The notes under the pieces are model-generated. The model was given only the letters and a program-made list of their open reading frames with translations, searched no databases and was not told the DNA's origin. Both the position numbers and the translations under genes were made by a program. Shown in pieces: positions 44,106-53,086 of a stretch of DNA of 64,000 nucleotides (the first letter of the stretch is position 1; every line of letters starts with the position of its first letter). This DNA comes from Kordiimonas pumila (lineage in GTDB: Bacteria > Pseudomonadota > Alphaproteobacteria > Sphingomonadales > Kordiimonadaceae): contig NZ_CP061205.1 of assembly GCF_015240255.1 (NCBI RefSeq), positions 248,001 through 312,000 on the forward strand, read 5' to 3'.

Positions 44106-46069
44106 GGTAAAGCCTCCTGCTGTTTTACCTGCGGAACACCAATACGCTGGCGCCGGTCTGAAAGCGAGATCAGCCCCCCCAGCATCATCATGCCAGCACC
44201 AAGCCATAAAAACGAAATCATCGGTTTAAAATACAGCCGAACTGACCATTTTTTCCCGCCTGCTGATTCGCCAATAACAGCATAAAGATCACCAAGTGGC
44301 AGTGGATATATGGCAGCCTCAGTGGTGTTCATTTTCGGGCTGGTATAAACCCTGTCCTCAGGGTCCAGCACCGTAATCTCCCGGCCTGTTTTTGTTACAC
44401 GGAACAGCGCGCGCACCGCCGTGAAGTTTGGCCCCATAACAGGGCGTACATCCTGCATCTCAAACGTATAGCCTGCAACAGTTTCCGTGTCACCCGGCTG
44501 CATCAGTACCAGTTTTTCCTCGGTCCATGTTTCGCTTACTGTCACGCCCATTATAATGAGAGCAAGGCCCATATGCGCAGCGCTCATGCCCCACTGGGCG
44601 CGCGGCAGCGCCCGCATGCGCCGAAACGCCGTTTTAGGTGCCTTAAAAAGCTGGGTCCGCTCTGCTATCTCAAGTAAAACAGATGTCATCAGCCATGCAG
44701 CAAGCCCAAGCCCAAACGCAGACATCACATACCCGCCAGCCTGCTGCCATAGTACAAAACACCCCACAAATAGGGCCACAATAAACGCTGGAAGCAAAAG
44801 CTGGGCTGTCCGGCCAATACGGCCCCGTTTCCAGGCAAGCAGCGGGCCAAAACCAAGTGCAACCACAAGCGGGCTCATCAGCACAGTTGCCGCATATTCA
44901 AAGAACGGCGGCCCAACACTAATTTGCGTACTACCCATTGCTTCCACAACAAGCGGGTAAAGTGTGCCCACCAGCACCACAGCCGCAAAGGTAGATAACA
45001 AAATATTATTGAGGATAAGGCCACTTTCCCGGCTGACCATACCAAACAGGCCGCTCGGCGCAAGCTTTGGCGCACGCCACGCATAAAGCGTAAGCGAGCC
45101 GCCTATTACAAGCGCCAGAAAGGCAAGAATAAATACACCCCGTGCTGGATCAACTGCAAAAGCATGCACCGATGTTAACACACCCGACCGCACCAGAAAG
45201 GTACCGAGCAAACTGAAAGAAAAGGCCACAATTGCAAGCAGAATTGTCCAGCTTTTCAAGGCATCGCGTTTTTCAACCACAATCGACGAATGCAGAAGCG
45301 CCGCCGCCGCAAGCCACGGCATAAAGCTGGCATTCTCGACCGGGTCCCAAAACCACCAGCCCCCCCAGCCAAGCTCGTAGTATGCCCACCATGAGCCAAG
45401 CGCGATGCCCCCTGTTAGGAACATCCATGCCGTTAGTGTCCACGGGCGGACCCAGCGTGCCCAAAGCGGTGTTACTTCCCCTTCAATAAGCGCTGCCACC
45501 GCAAATGAAAACGCCACACTCAGCCCTACATAGCCCAAATATAACATAGGGGGGTGAAAGGCGAGGCCAGGGTCCTGCAGCAAGGGATTAAGGCCGTTGC
45601 CTTCAAGCGGCGCTGGGTCAAGCCGCAAGAACGGGTTACTTGTTAAAAGAATGAACAACAAAAACCCAACCACAAGGGCGCTTTGAACCGCTAGTACCCG
45701 CGACCGGAATCGAAGCGGTAATGCCCTGCCGCGCCGCGCCACAGCCGCCGCAAAAAGCGTGAGCATAAGCACCCACAGCAGCAAACTACCCTCATGGTTA
45801 CCCCAAACACCTGAAATTTTATACAAAAGCGGCTTTTGGGTGTGTGAATTTGTGGCCACATTCACCACAGAAAAATCAGATGTGATATAGGCATAACCAA
45901 GCGCTAAAAACGCCAGAACCACTAAAAAGAATTGGCCGTACGCAAGCCTGTCGGCCAGCGCCATAAGGGGCGCGCTGTTTTTATGGTTGCCAATATGCGG
46001 CACCGTAGCGGCCACAAGCGCTAGCATAAGCGCCAGAATAAGCGCAAAATGGCCAAGTTCTGGGATCAC
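44102..46069 (-). CDS. ccmF: Heme lyase CcmF
   Basis: The 655-residue membrane protein has about fifteen helices and the tryptophan-rich WWD heme-handling domain GWGGWWFWDPVENASFMPWL, flanked by conserved His residues (ALILALMLALVAATVPH, ALLHSSIVV). It ligates heme from holo-CcmE to apocytochrome c with CcmH and CcmI. It overlaps ccmE by 4 bp at its start and ccmG at its end. Confidence 0.96.
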   Translation of the reverse strand: MIPELGHFALILALMLALVAATVPHIGNHKNSAPLMALADRLAYGQFFLVVLAFLALGYAYITSDFSVVNVATNSHTQKPLLYKISGVWGNHEGSLLLWVLMLTLFAAAVARRGRALPLRFRSRVLAVQSALVVGFLLFILLTSNPFLRLDPAPLEGNGLNPLLQDPGLAFHPPMLYLGYVGLSVAFSFAVAALIEGEVTPLWARWVRPWTLTAWMFLTGGIALGSWWAYYELGWGGWWFWDPVENASFMPWLAAAALLHSSIVVEKRDALKSWTILLAIVAFSFSLLGTFLVRSGVLTSVHAFAVDPARGVFILAFLALVIGGSLTLYAWRAPKLAPSGLFGMVSRESGLILNNILLSTFAAVVLVGTLYPLVVEAMGSTQISVGPPFFEYAATVLMSPLVVALGFGPLLAWKRGRIGRTAQLLLPAFIVALFVGCFVLWQQAGGYVMSAFGLGLAAWLMTSVLLEIAERTQLFKAPKTAFRRMRALPRAQWGMSAAHMGLALIIMGVTVSETWTEEKLVLMQPGDTETVAGYTFEMQDVRPVMGPNFTAVRALFRVTKTGREITVLDPEDRVYTSPKMNTTEAAIYPLPLGDLYAVIGESAGGKKWSVRLYFKPMISFLWLGAGMMMLGGLISLSDRRQRIGVPQVKQQEALP

Positions 46070-46545
46070 TGGTAACCTGCCTTATCGTACCCGCCATCAG
46101 GGTGTTCACACGCCGCTTCGTTTTTAGGCGCACTGCCTGGCGGCATATAGTTTTCATCATGCTTTGCAAGAACCGTATCTGCTTTAAAAAGGCCTTCGGC
46201 AGCAAGCGCGCCCTCCGTTACAACACCTTGGCCCTCACGAAACAGGTCGGGCAGGATACCGTGATATTCAACGTGCAAATCTGTTACACAGTCCGTAACC
46301 ACAAAGCTGTATGTAAGCCCATCTTCAAGGCGCTTAAAACTACCGGTCTGCACCAAGCCACCCAGCCTGAAACGTTTGCCCTCTGGCAAGTTTTTAGCAA
46401 CCGCCTCTGTTGGCTGCATATAATGGCTAAGGCTATCGCCGCCAAACGCCTTTAAGATCAAAAGCACCGCTGCTGTTAAAACAACAAGCGCTGTTGTCAG
46501 AATAATAAACCGCTGCTTTTTGCGAGACCGCATACCCCGGGCCAT
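46066..46545 (-). CDS. ccmE: Heme chaperone CcmE
   Basis: The 159-residue protein has a membrane anchor (FIILTTALVVLTAAVLLILK) and an OB-fold with the heme-binding HDENY motif: H129 covalently binds heme and Y133 is the axial ligand. It picks up heme from CcmC and hands it to CcmF. The C-terminal tail after MPP is somewhat acidic. It overlaps ccmD by 1 bp and ccmF by 4 bp. Confidence 0.96.
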   Translation of the reverse strand: MARGMRSRKKQRFIILTTALVVLTAAVLLILKAFGGDSLSHYMQPTEAVAKNLPEGKRFRLGGLVQTGSFKRLEDGLTYSFVVTDCVTDLHVEYHGILPDLFREGQGVVTEGALAAEGLFKADTVLAKHDENYMPPGSAPKNEAACEHPDGGYDKAGYQ

Positions 46546-46700
46546 TAGCTTTCCCCTTTGCTGCGCCGAGCGCGCTTCAGGGTTTGTGCTTCAAGGTCAG
46601 TTTTTTTCATGTCCATAAAGCTTTTAGCCCCAAGCCACACAAGGCCAAGAGCAGAAAGCCCATATGAAATACCAATGAACAAGCTGTAATCAGATGCCAT
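46545..46700 (-). CDS. ccmD: Cytochrome c maturation small protein CcmD
   Basis: The 51-residue product has one membrane helix (YSLFIGISYGLSALGLVWLG) and a basic cytoplasmic tail (KRARRSKG), as in CcmD, which releases holo-CcmE from CcmC. The ATG at 46700 is 1 bp past the ccmC stop; an earlier in-frame start at 46742 overlaps ccmC and gives a non-family N-terminus. Confidence 0.88.
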   Translation of the reverse strand: MASDYSLFIGISYGLSALGLVWLGAKSFMDMKKTDLEAQTLKRARRSKGES

Positions 46701-46701
46701 A

Positions 46702-47427
46702 TCAGCTTTCCTGCCCGGCCACATTACGGCGCATAATATCAATTTTACGGCGGTTCATTTCCAGCTTCATGCGCCATAACACAACAACAATGAAATAGAG
46801 TTTATAAGCCGCCCCCATAATAAGCAGGGGTATCAGCATATCTATGTGGATTGTTGGCCCCCCCATGCGTATAACACTGGCGGGCTGGTGCAGGGTATTC
46901 CACCATTCGACCGAAAATTTAATAATCGGCAAGTTAACAACACCCACAAGCGCCAAAATAGAAGCTGCCCGCCCGGCTTTTTCGTCGTCATCAAGCGCTT
47001 CCCACAAGGCCATATAACCCAGATACAGGAAAAATAGAATAAGCACGGATGTCATCCGGCCATCCCATGACCAGTATGTGCCCCACATTGGCTTGCCCCA
47101 CAGAGACCCGGTAATAAGCGCTAGCGCTGTAAAGGTTGCGCCTATGGGGGCCGCCGCACGGCCCGCAATTAAAGCAAGCGGGTGACGCCACACAAGGGCG
47201 GTAAAGCTGGCAACTGCAATGAAAGCATAAACCGCCATAGACATCCAGGCCGCGGGCACATGGACATACATGATGCGCACACTTTCGCCCTGCTGGTAGT
47301 CAACAGGGCTATCGAAAAAAGCATAATAAAGCCCTGTCGCAAATGTAAAAATTCCAAGCAGAATTGCCCAGGGAAGAATCCTGTCTGCGAGGCGGTTAAA
47401 CGCGACTGGGTTAGCGAATCTATGCAT
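46702..47427 (-). CDS. ccmC: Heme exporter/chaperone-loading protein CcmC
   Basis: The 241-residue membrane protein has six helices and the WWD-type motif GTYWSWDGRMTSVLI, with flanking heme-ligand His residues (VHVPAAWMSM and WWNTLHQPASV). With CcmAB it loads heme on CcmE in the periplasm. Its start lies 64 bp past the ccmB stop. Confidence 0.96.
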   Translation of the reverse strand: MHRFANPVAFNRLADRILPWAILLGIFTFATGLYYAFFDSPVDYQQGESVRIMYVHVPAAWMSMAVYAFIAVASFTALVWRHPLALIAGRAAAPIGATFTALALITGSLWGKPMWGTYWSWDGRMTSVLILFFLYLGYMALWEALDDDEKAGRAASILALVGVVNLPIIKFSVEWWNTLHQPASVIRMGGPTIHIDMLIPLLIMGAAYKLYFIVVVLWRMKLEMNRRKIDIMRRNVAGQES

Positions 47428-47491
47428 GCCTTTTCCTACCGGTTTAAATGGCTATCAGCAAGTGCGACTTGGTGTCTCATGCCCATGTTCC

Positions 47492-48187
47492 TTATTCCAG
47501 TGAAAGCCTGAGGGCTGCGGCGGCGGCAATTGGTGCTATCACCACAGCAATAAGGCTAACCGCAAGCAGAAGCGCCAAGTGCGGCAACGGGTCACCGCTA
47601 AAAATAGCTGCATCAACCGCGCCCACACCAAAAATAAGGGTCGGAATGTAAAGCGGCAAAACCAGCAAGCCCATTAAAACACCGCCGCGACGAACAGAAA
47701 CGGTAAGGGCCGCACCAACACTTCCCAAAAAGCTTAGCGCCGGCGTACCCAGCAGCAGCGATATAATCATAACGCCATAACCTTCGGGTGGCAGGTGCAG
47801 CACAAGCCCCAAAACGGGCGATGCAATGACAAGCGGTAAAACTGCCGAAACCCAGTGTGCCACTGTTTTTGCCATAACAATTGTACCAAACGATGTTGGT
47901 GCCGTTACCAGATCATCAAGGCTACCATCTTCATAATCCGCCTGAAACAACCGGTCGAGGCTAAGCAGGCAGGCCAGCAAAGCCATAACCCACAAAATAC
48001 CGGGGGCGATACGGGCAAGAATTTGCGGCTCCGGCCCAACACCAAAAGGGAAAAGGCACACGGCAATCAGGAAGAAGGACAGCACCATGGTGCCTGTGCC
48101 GCCTTGCGACCATGCAAGTCTGATATCGCGTGCCATCACTGTTGTGAGCACCTTGAACATGCTGGGTGTTAGAACTGGTTGGTTCAT
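47492..48187 (-). CDS. ccmB: Heme ABC transporter permease CcmB
   Basis: The 231-residue protein has six membrane helices and the CcmB pattern: RDIRLAWSQGGTGTMVLSFF near the start, LLSLDRLFQADYEDGSLDDL, and GVLMGLLVLPLYIPTLIFG. It pairs with CcmA; the CcmAB complex uses ATP hydrolysis to release holo-CcmE from CcmC. It overlaps ccmA by 4 bp. Confidence 0.95.
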   Translation of the reverse strand: MNQPVLTPSMFKVLTTVMARDIRLAWSQGGTGTMVLSFFLIAVCLFPFGVGPEPQILARIAPGILWVMALLACLLSLDRLFQADYEDGSLDDLVTAPTSFGTIVMAKTVAHWVSAVLPLVIASPVLGLVLHLPPEGYGVMIISLLLGTPALSFLGSVGAALTVSVRRGGVLMGLLVLPLYIPTLIFGVGAVDAAIFSGDPLPHLALLLAVSLIAVVIAPIAAAAALRLSLE

Positions 48188-48867
48188 GACCAGTATCCTT
48201 CGGCAGGGTGGGCCGGCTCAAAACGCGTCATATCAAGCTCGATTGAGGGCAGCCCAAGGGGATCATGAGAAGCCGCGATGATACAGCCACCACCGGCCAG
48301 ATGCTGCTGCATCATGGATTTCAATTGGTCGCGGTTAGCCTTATCAAGCCCAACTGTTGGCTCGTCCATTAACCAGATAGGGCGGTCAACCAGCATAAAC
48401 CGCATAAGGCTGGCACGGTGTGCCTGTCCGCTTGAGAAAAACTTTACCGGCTGGTCTATTAACAGGCTCAGGTTAAAATGGTCAGCGGCCTTATAAAGGC
48501 GCTCTTCATCGAGCGTTTCACCTGTCATCAGCTTATAAAATAGGGCACAGTTATCCCTAAGGGTGAGGATTTTTTTTAACCCATTCTGGTGGCCTGCGTG
48601 CAAAAAAGCCGCTGTCATGGGAATATCCTGTGCACGAAGCGGCACGGCATCAACCGCTATTGAGCCTGCCTGAAAAGGTAACAGCCCGGCAAGAACGCGC
48701 AGCAATGTGGTTTTGCCGCTACCGTTTGGGCCCACAAGATGCACCAAATCACCGGCCCGTGCCTCACACGAGACGCCAGAAAAAACCGTACGGCCACCGC
48801 GCCTGCATTGCAGGCCGTTTACAGCTAAATATATAGCCGCCGTTCTTGCTGTCTTCTGTGTTTTCAT
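48184..48867 (-). CDS. ccmA: Heme ABC transporter ATP-binding protein CcmA
   Basis: The 227-residue ATPase has Walker A GPNGSGKTTLLRVLAGL, the signature FFSSGQAHRASLMRF (FSSGQ in place of LSGGQ, as usual for CcmA), Walker B IWLMDEPTVGLD and the switch His in AASHDPLGL. It is the first gene of the minus-strand ccmABCDEFGHI operon, in which nearly all junctions are overlaps. The 130 bp between it and the divergent cls gene should hold the operon promoter. Confidence 0.95.
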   Translation of the reverse strand: MKTQKTARTAAIYLAVNGLQCRRGGRTVFSGVSCEARAGDLVHLVGPNGSGKTTLLRVLAGLLPFQAGSIAVDAVPLRAQDIPMTAAFLHAGHQNGLKKILTLRDNCALFYKLMTGETLDEERLYKAADHFNLSLLIDQPVKFFSSGQAHRASLMRFMLVDRPIWLMDEPTVGLDKANRDQLKSMMQQHLAGGGCIIAASHDPLGLPSIELDMTRFEPAHPAEGYWS

Positions 48868-49000
48868 GCCTGCACGCTAGCGAAAGGGAAAGATTCAAAC
48901 AAGATAAGAAATATCCACGTATACGAGAACCGTGACAAACAGCATTACAAATGCCAATATTCCAGTCTTATTAAGTAACAAGAAAAACATATAGGTACGT

Positions 49001-50458
49001 ATGAATACGGTTTCATGGTCATGGCATGGCAGCATTTTACTTGCCGGGTTTATTTTCCTGATCCAGATCGCAGCAAGCACCCATATCCTGCGCAGCAAAG
49101 ATGATGTCAGGTCTGCTATTTCGTGGATTGGCCTTGTTTGGCTGGCCCCGATCTTTGGGCTTTTAGCGTATCTGCTTTTTGGTATCAGCCGTATTCAGCG
49201 CCGAGCAAGGCTATCCCGACAAAAACGCGGACTAGCGCCCCGTACAGGTACGGCACAGGAACCAAAAGGCCCCACCTTGGCACACAGTGTGCCTGATTCC
49301 AGCGAAGGCCTTCGGGCACATGCACGGCTTGCGGGCAAGGTTAGCGGGTCTCCGCTTACCGAAGGCAATAGCATAAGTCCCATGCAAGGCGGACGCGATG
49401 CATATGACGCAATGATCGCTGCCATTGACGCCGCCACCAAAACCATTGCCCTGACATCATATATCTTTCAGGCCGATCAAGCCGGACGCAGATTTGTAGC
49501 CGCCCTGACCCGTGCCCATGAGCGCGGGGTGGAAATACGGGTACTGGTTGATGCAGTAGGCAACCTCTATGATATGAAGCCGGTGTCGCACTTGCTGCGC
49601 CGACTTGGCATTCCGTTTGCGCTTTTTAACCCTGCACGCTTTTCATGGCGGCTGGCCTTTTTCAACCTTCGCACGCATAGAAAAATACTGATTGTTGACG
49701 GAAAAACCGGCTTTACCGGTGGCATGAATATCAGACGACAACACCTAGAAGGAACAGACGGCAAGCCCAGTGTGCGCGACACACACTTTGGCCTAAAAGG
49801 GCCAATTGTAACCCGCATGGCAGAAGCGTTTGCTGATGACTGGCTTTTTGCTATGGGCGAAGAATTACCCGAAAAACTATGGCTGCCTAAAGTGCCGCCC
49901 GCTGAAACAGGTATTACTGCTCGTGCGGTCGCTGACGGACCTGATGAACCAAACAGAAAAATATCGACCATGATGGAAAGTGCATTGGCTTCTGCCCGCA
50001 GCCATGTGCGTATTGTATCGCCCTATTTTTTACCCGGTGAATCGCTTCTTGCAGCCTTAAAAATGGCCGCCCTGCGGGGGGTGAAAATAGATATATTAAT
50101 ACCGGGAACCAGCAATATACGGCTGTTTAATATTGTCATTCTTACCAATATTTATCCACTCGTTAAAGCTGGGTGTAATCTATATCTTTCCAACCCGCCC
50201 TTTGACCATACCAAGCTAATGACAGTGGATGGTTGTTGGGCACTTTTTGGATCATCAAATTGGGATGCCCGCTCGCTGAAGCTGAACTTTGAATTCAACA
50301 TTGAAGCCTATGATGTTGCATTTGCGAAAAAGATGGAAAAATGGGCCGATAAAAAACTGGAAGATAGCAGGCAAATAATGCTCGATGACCTTAAAGCGAT
50401 ACCGCTTTACAAACGCATAGTAGGCAGGATCTTATGGCTAGCCAGCCCCTATCTGTAA
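49001..50458 (+). CDS. cls: Cardiolipin synthase (phospholipase D family)
   Basis: The 485-residue protein has two N-terminal membrane helices (ILLAGFIFLIQIAAS and WIGLVWLAPIFGLLAYLLFG) and two PLD catalytic motifs: THRKILIVDGKTGFTGGMN and DHTKLMTVDGCWALFGSSN, each with HxK-x4-D. It condenses two phosphatidylglycerols to cardiolipin. It stands alone on the plus strand. An Arg-rich linker of about 60 residues follows the helices. Confidence 0.92.
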   Translation: MNTVSWSWHGSILLAGFIFLIQIAASTHILRSKDDVRSAISWIGLVWLAPIFGLLAYLLFGISRIQRRARLSRQKRGLAPRTGTAQEPKGPTLAHSVPDSSEGLRAHARLAGKVSGSPLTEGNSISPMQGGRDAYDAMIAAIDAATKTIALTSYIFQADQAGRRFVAALTRAHERGVEIRVLVDAVGNLYDMKPVSHLLRRLGIPFALFNPARFSWRLAFFNLRTHRKILIVDGKTGFTGGMNIRRQHLEGTDGKPSVRDTHFGLKGPIVTRMAEAFADDWLFAMGEELPEKLWLPKVPPAETGITARAVADGPDEPNRKISTMMESALASARSHVRIVSPYFLPGESLLAALKMAALRGVKIDILIPGTSNIRLFNIVILTNIYPLVKAGCNLYLSNPPFDHTKLMTVDGCWALFGSSNWDARSLKLNFEFNIEAYDVAFAKKMEKWADKKLEDSRQIMLDDLKAIPLYKRIVGRILWLASPYL

Positions 50459-50540
50459 AATATACTTGTTTCTGCCGGGCCTTGTCTTCCCCCAAAATAC
50501 GCTAAATCATGGTTCAGTGCTCCCGCCAGAAAGATAAAAA

Positions 50541-51404
50541 ATGACCTATTCAACACTTCAAATAGACCAAAAAGACCAGACAATGATTGTGCGCCTCAAC
50601 CGCCCAGAGGCCATGAATGCTTTTACGGTAGCCATGTCTGAAGAGCTTCTAGGTGTTCTCGATGATGCTGATGACAATGATGATGTTCGGGCAGTAATTT
50701 TTACTGGAAACGGTCGTGCATTCTGTGCCGGGATGGACCTGTCGACAGAAGGAAATGTTTTTGGACTCGACGAATCCATTTCTGTCGATTCGCCTGATAT
50801 GGAAAGAAACCGCGATACCGGCGGGAAAGTTATGCTGCGCATGTTCCGCATGAAAAAGCCCTTGATAGCAGCTGTTAACGGTGCCTCTGTGGGTGTCGGC
50901 TCAACCATGCAGCTGCCTATGGATGTGCGTATCGCATCGCCCTTCGCAAAATTTGGGTTTGTTTTTTCCCAGCGCGGGATAACACTTGAAAGCTGTGCAA
51001 GCTGGTTCTTGCCGCGCCTTGTGGGCGTACCAAAAGCGCTTGAATGGTCTTTTAAAGGAAATGTCTTTGGCGCGGAGGAAGCACTGCAAGCGGGCCTGAT
51101 CAGCGAAATCGTTGAACCAGACAGCTTGCTGGACAGAGCACTTGAGATTGCAAAAGGCTTTACGGAAACAACAAGCCCCATGTCGATAGCCCTTAATAGA
51201 CAACTATTGTGGCGCATGATGGGGGCAAGCCATCCCATGGACGCGCACAAACTGGAAAGTCGCACCATGCTGCATACCAGCACCCGTGACGGCAAGGAAG
51301 GTGTCCTGAGCTTTCTGGAAAAGCGCCCGCCAGCGTTTGCAGATAAAATTAGCGCTGGCACACCAGACTGCCTGAATTGGGATGCAGAACCACCTTTTGA
51401 ATAA
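50541..51404 (+). CDS. Enoyl-CoA hydratase/isomerase family protein
   Basis: The 287-residue crotonase-fold protein has VRLNRPEAMNAFTVAMSEEL, the first oxyanion-hole region FTGNGRAFCAGMDLS and the second GASVGVGSTMQLPMDVRIAS, then FGFVFSQRGITLESCASWFL and AKGFTETTSPMSIALNRQLL. The catalytic Glu in RGITLE is present, the Glu of the second turn is less clear. It acts on an acyl-CoA, probably in fatty-acid or branched-chain breakdown. It follows cls by 82 bp and precedes a DUF502 protein. Confidence 0.9.
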   Translation: MTYSTLQIDQKDQTMIVRLNRPEAMNAFTVAMSEELLGVLDDADDNDDVRAVIFTGNGRAFCAGMDLSTEGNVFGLDESISVDSPDMERNRDTGGKVMLRMFRMKKPLIAAVNGASVGVGSTMQLPMDVRIASPFAKFGFVFSQRGITLESCASWFLPRLVGVPKALEWSFKGNVFGAEEALQAGLISEIVEPDSLLDRALEIAKGFTETTSPMSIALNRQLLWRMMGASHPMDAHKLESRTMLHTSTRDGKEGVLSFLEKRPPAFADKISAGTPDCLNWDAEPPFE

Positions 51405-51485
51405 AAACCACGCTATCGATGCTTGCTTGCCCACCAACACTAGGGCATTGTGGCGACAATTCAGCCACCCTTTGGAGCAATTGGT

Positions 51486-52187
51486 ATGAACGGTACGGAC
51501 AATAAGCCTACAACAATGCAGACAACGCAGAAATATATTCTGCTTGGCATTTTCACCCTTATTCCGCTCTGGCTTACATTTGCCCTGATTGATCTTTTGC
51601 TGTCCTTCATTTTGGGCCTTGCACAGCCTTTTCTGGTGTGGATAACAGCGGGCATCCACCCAGCAGATTCGCTTTGGTATCCGATTGTGAAAAACACATG
51701 GCTACAAACTGCTATGGCGCTCATTTTGGTATTTTTAGTGCTATACGGTGTTGGCTGGCTCGCCTCTGTATATCTTGGCCGCAAAGTACTGGGCTATGTT
51801 GACAAGGTTATGAACCGTATCCCTTTTGTAAAATCTATTTACAAAGCCATTAAGGGCCTGACAGATGCCGTACAAACCAAGCCAAGCGAGGCAGAACGTG
51901 TCGTGATGATTGAGTTTCCATCACCCGACATGAAAACAATCGGCCTTGTAACCCGCACGTTTAAAGATAGTAATACAGGCCGCGAACTCGCCGCCGTTTA
52001 TGTACCAACAACGCCAAACCCAACCTCTGGCTATCTTGAAATTGTACCGGTTGATAAACTTGTTCCCACCAATTGGAAAATGGATGAAGCCATGTCTTTC
52101 ATTATTTCCGGTGGCACCGATATTCCGCCAAATTTTGTCTATGACAGGCCGCCTATCAAAAAGCCTGAACCACCTGAAACCCTTTAG
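51486..52187 (+). CDS. DUF502 family membrane protein
   Basis: The 233-residue protein has two N-terminal membrane helices (KYILLGIFTLIPLWLTFALI and TAMALILVFLVLYGVGWLAS) and the DUF502 signature NRIPFVKSIYKAIKGLTDAV, then a soluble beta domain with VPTTPNPTSGYLEIVP. Function is unknown in bacteria; distant plant relatives are COV-like proteins. The ATG at 51486 follows GGAG; a longer start at 51450 is less likely. Confidence 0.9.
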   Translation: MNGTDNKPTTMQTTQKYILLGIFTLIPLWLTFALIDLLLSFILGLAQPFLVWITAGIHPADSLWYPIVKNTWLQTAMALILVFLVLYGVGWLASVYLGRKVLGYVDKVMNRIPFVKSIYKAIKGLTDAVQTKPSEAERVVMIEFPSPDMKTIGLVTRTFKDSNTGRELAAVYVPTTPNPTSGYLEIVPVDKLVPTNWKMDEAMSFIISGGTDIPPNFVYDRPPIKKPEPPETL

Positions 52188-52212
52188 ACTTCATAAACCT
52201 TACTCCATAACA

Positions 52213-52247
52213 AAATAACCACCCTCAAAAATGAGGATGGTTATTTA
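52213..52247. terminator. Bidirectional terminator
   Basis: AATAACCACCCTC pairs with GAGGATGGTTATT around a 6-nt loop, with one bulge. It separates the convergent DUF502 and lipoprotein genes and is T-rich on both sides. Confidence 0.85.
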
Positions 52248-52276
52248 TGCCGGGGAGGCAGGGGGAAGGAAATATA

Positions 52277-52807
52277 TTAAGTGTTGATACGTGCCCGAAT
52301 GGTTTTGGCAAGGGTGGCAGCATCATAAAAATCACCACCACTTGGCCTTGCGCCTTCACCCATAATGATTTCCATAAAGGTAACCGTTGACTGGGGATCA
52401 GGGCGACGCATTGAATCTACATACGCTTCATCAACATAAACCGGGCGTGTTACTGTACGACAGGTCAGAACCCCACATTCACGGTATGTGGCCGCAGCAA
52501 CCCGCATATTCGCCACAGCATAGCTATGACTATCTCTCTCTTCTGTATTCGTGTTCCGGTCAACAATCTGGAACCAGTCATAGCCTTTCTCCAGTGTCAG
52601 CTCTGCTGAACGCAGTAGCGCGTAATCTCTGGAGGTTTCAAGGTTCTGCCCCCGGGCCTTATAAGCTACCCGGTACCTGTTTTTCTCAAGCACGCTTTCA
52701 TAATAACCGTAATCACCAGCATCATCGGCTGCCATATATTTAGGGCCAGACGAGGCACACGCTGTCATCATAAGGGCCACGGGAAGTGTGAGAATTAATT
52801 TATTCAT
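52277..52807 (-). CDS. CC0125/CC1285 family lipoprotein
   Basis: The 176-residue protein has a lipoprotein signal (LILTLPVALMMTACASS, Cys at about 17) and the family segment KNRYRVAYKARGQNLETSRD, where a short repeated domain is followed by ALLRSAELTLEKGYDWFQIV. The family is common in alphaproteobacteria and lacks an assigned role. It is a single gene with terminators downstream and a 279-bp gap upstream (52808-53086) in which I see no other gene. Confidence 0.85.
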   Translation of the reverse strand: MNKLILTLPVALMMTACASSGPKYMAADDAGDYGYYESVLEKNRYRVAYKARGQNLETSRDYALLRSAELTLEKGYDWFQIVDRNTNTEERDSHSYAVANMRVAAATYRECGVLTCRTVTRPVYVDEAYVDSMRRPDPQSTVTFMEIIMGEGARPSGGDFYDAATLAKTIRARINT

Positions 52808-53086
52808 TTGTTCCTCCTACAGGATCTGTATCGCTGTTTTCACGTTCTCACCGTATGAGGGCTGATGTGAATTCTCGATACGTCTTTGACCAGAAGGATA
52901 TAAAGACCTTATAAAAACAGCGGCATTCTTTGCTGCAAATAACACAGCATTTCGAAAATGTCCTAGTTCACGCCTACGCCAATATTTATGCCTTCTTTAT
53001 AAAACCAGCCCAGACTTCATCTGAACTTCTGAACACAAATTGCTTAGGCTGCAAACAGATGCCAGCAACATGTTCGGAAACACACA

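Noticed and set aside
50558-51361. Long minus-strand open frame of 267 codons
   Set aside because: It is the mirror of the enoyl-CoA hydratase gene and is rich in Ser and Arg as antisense frames usually are.
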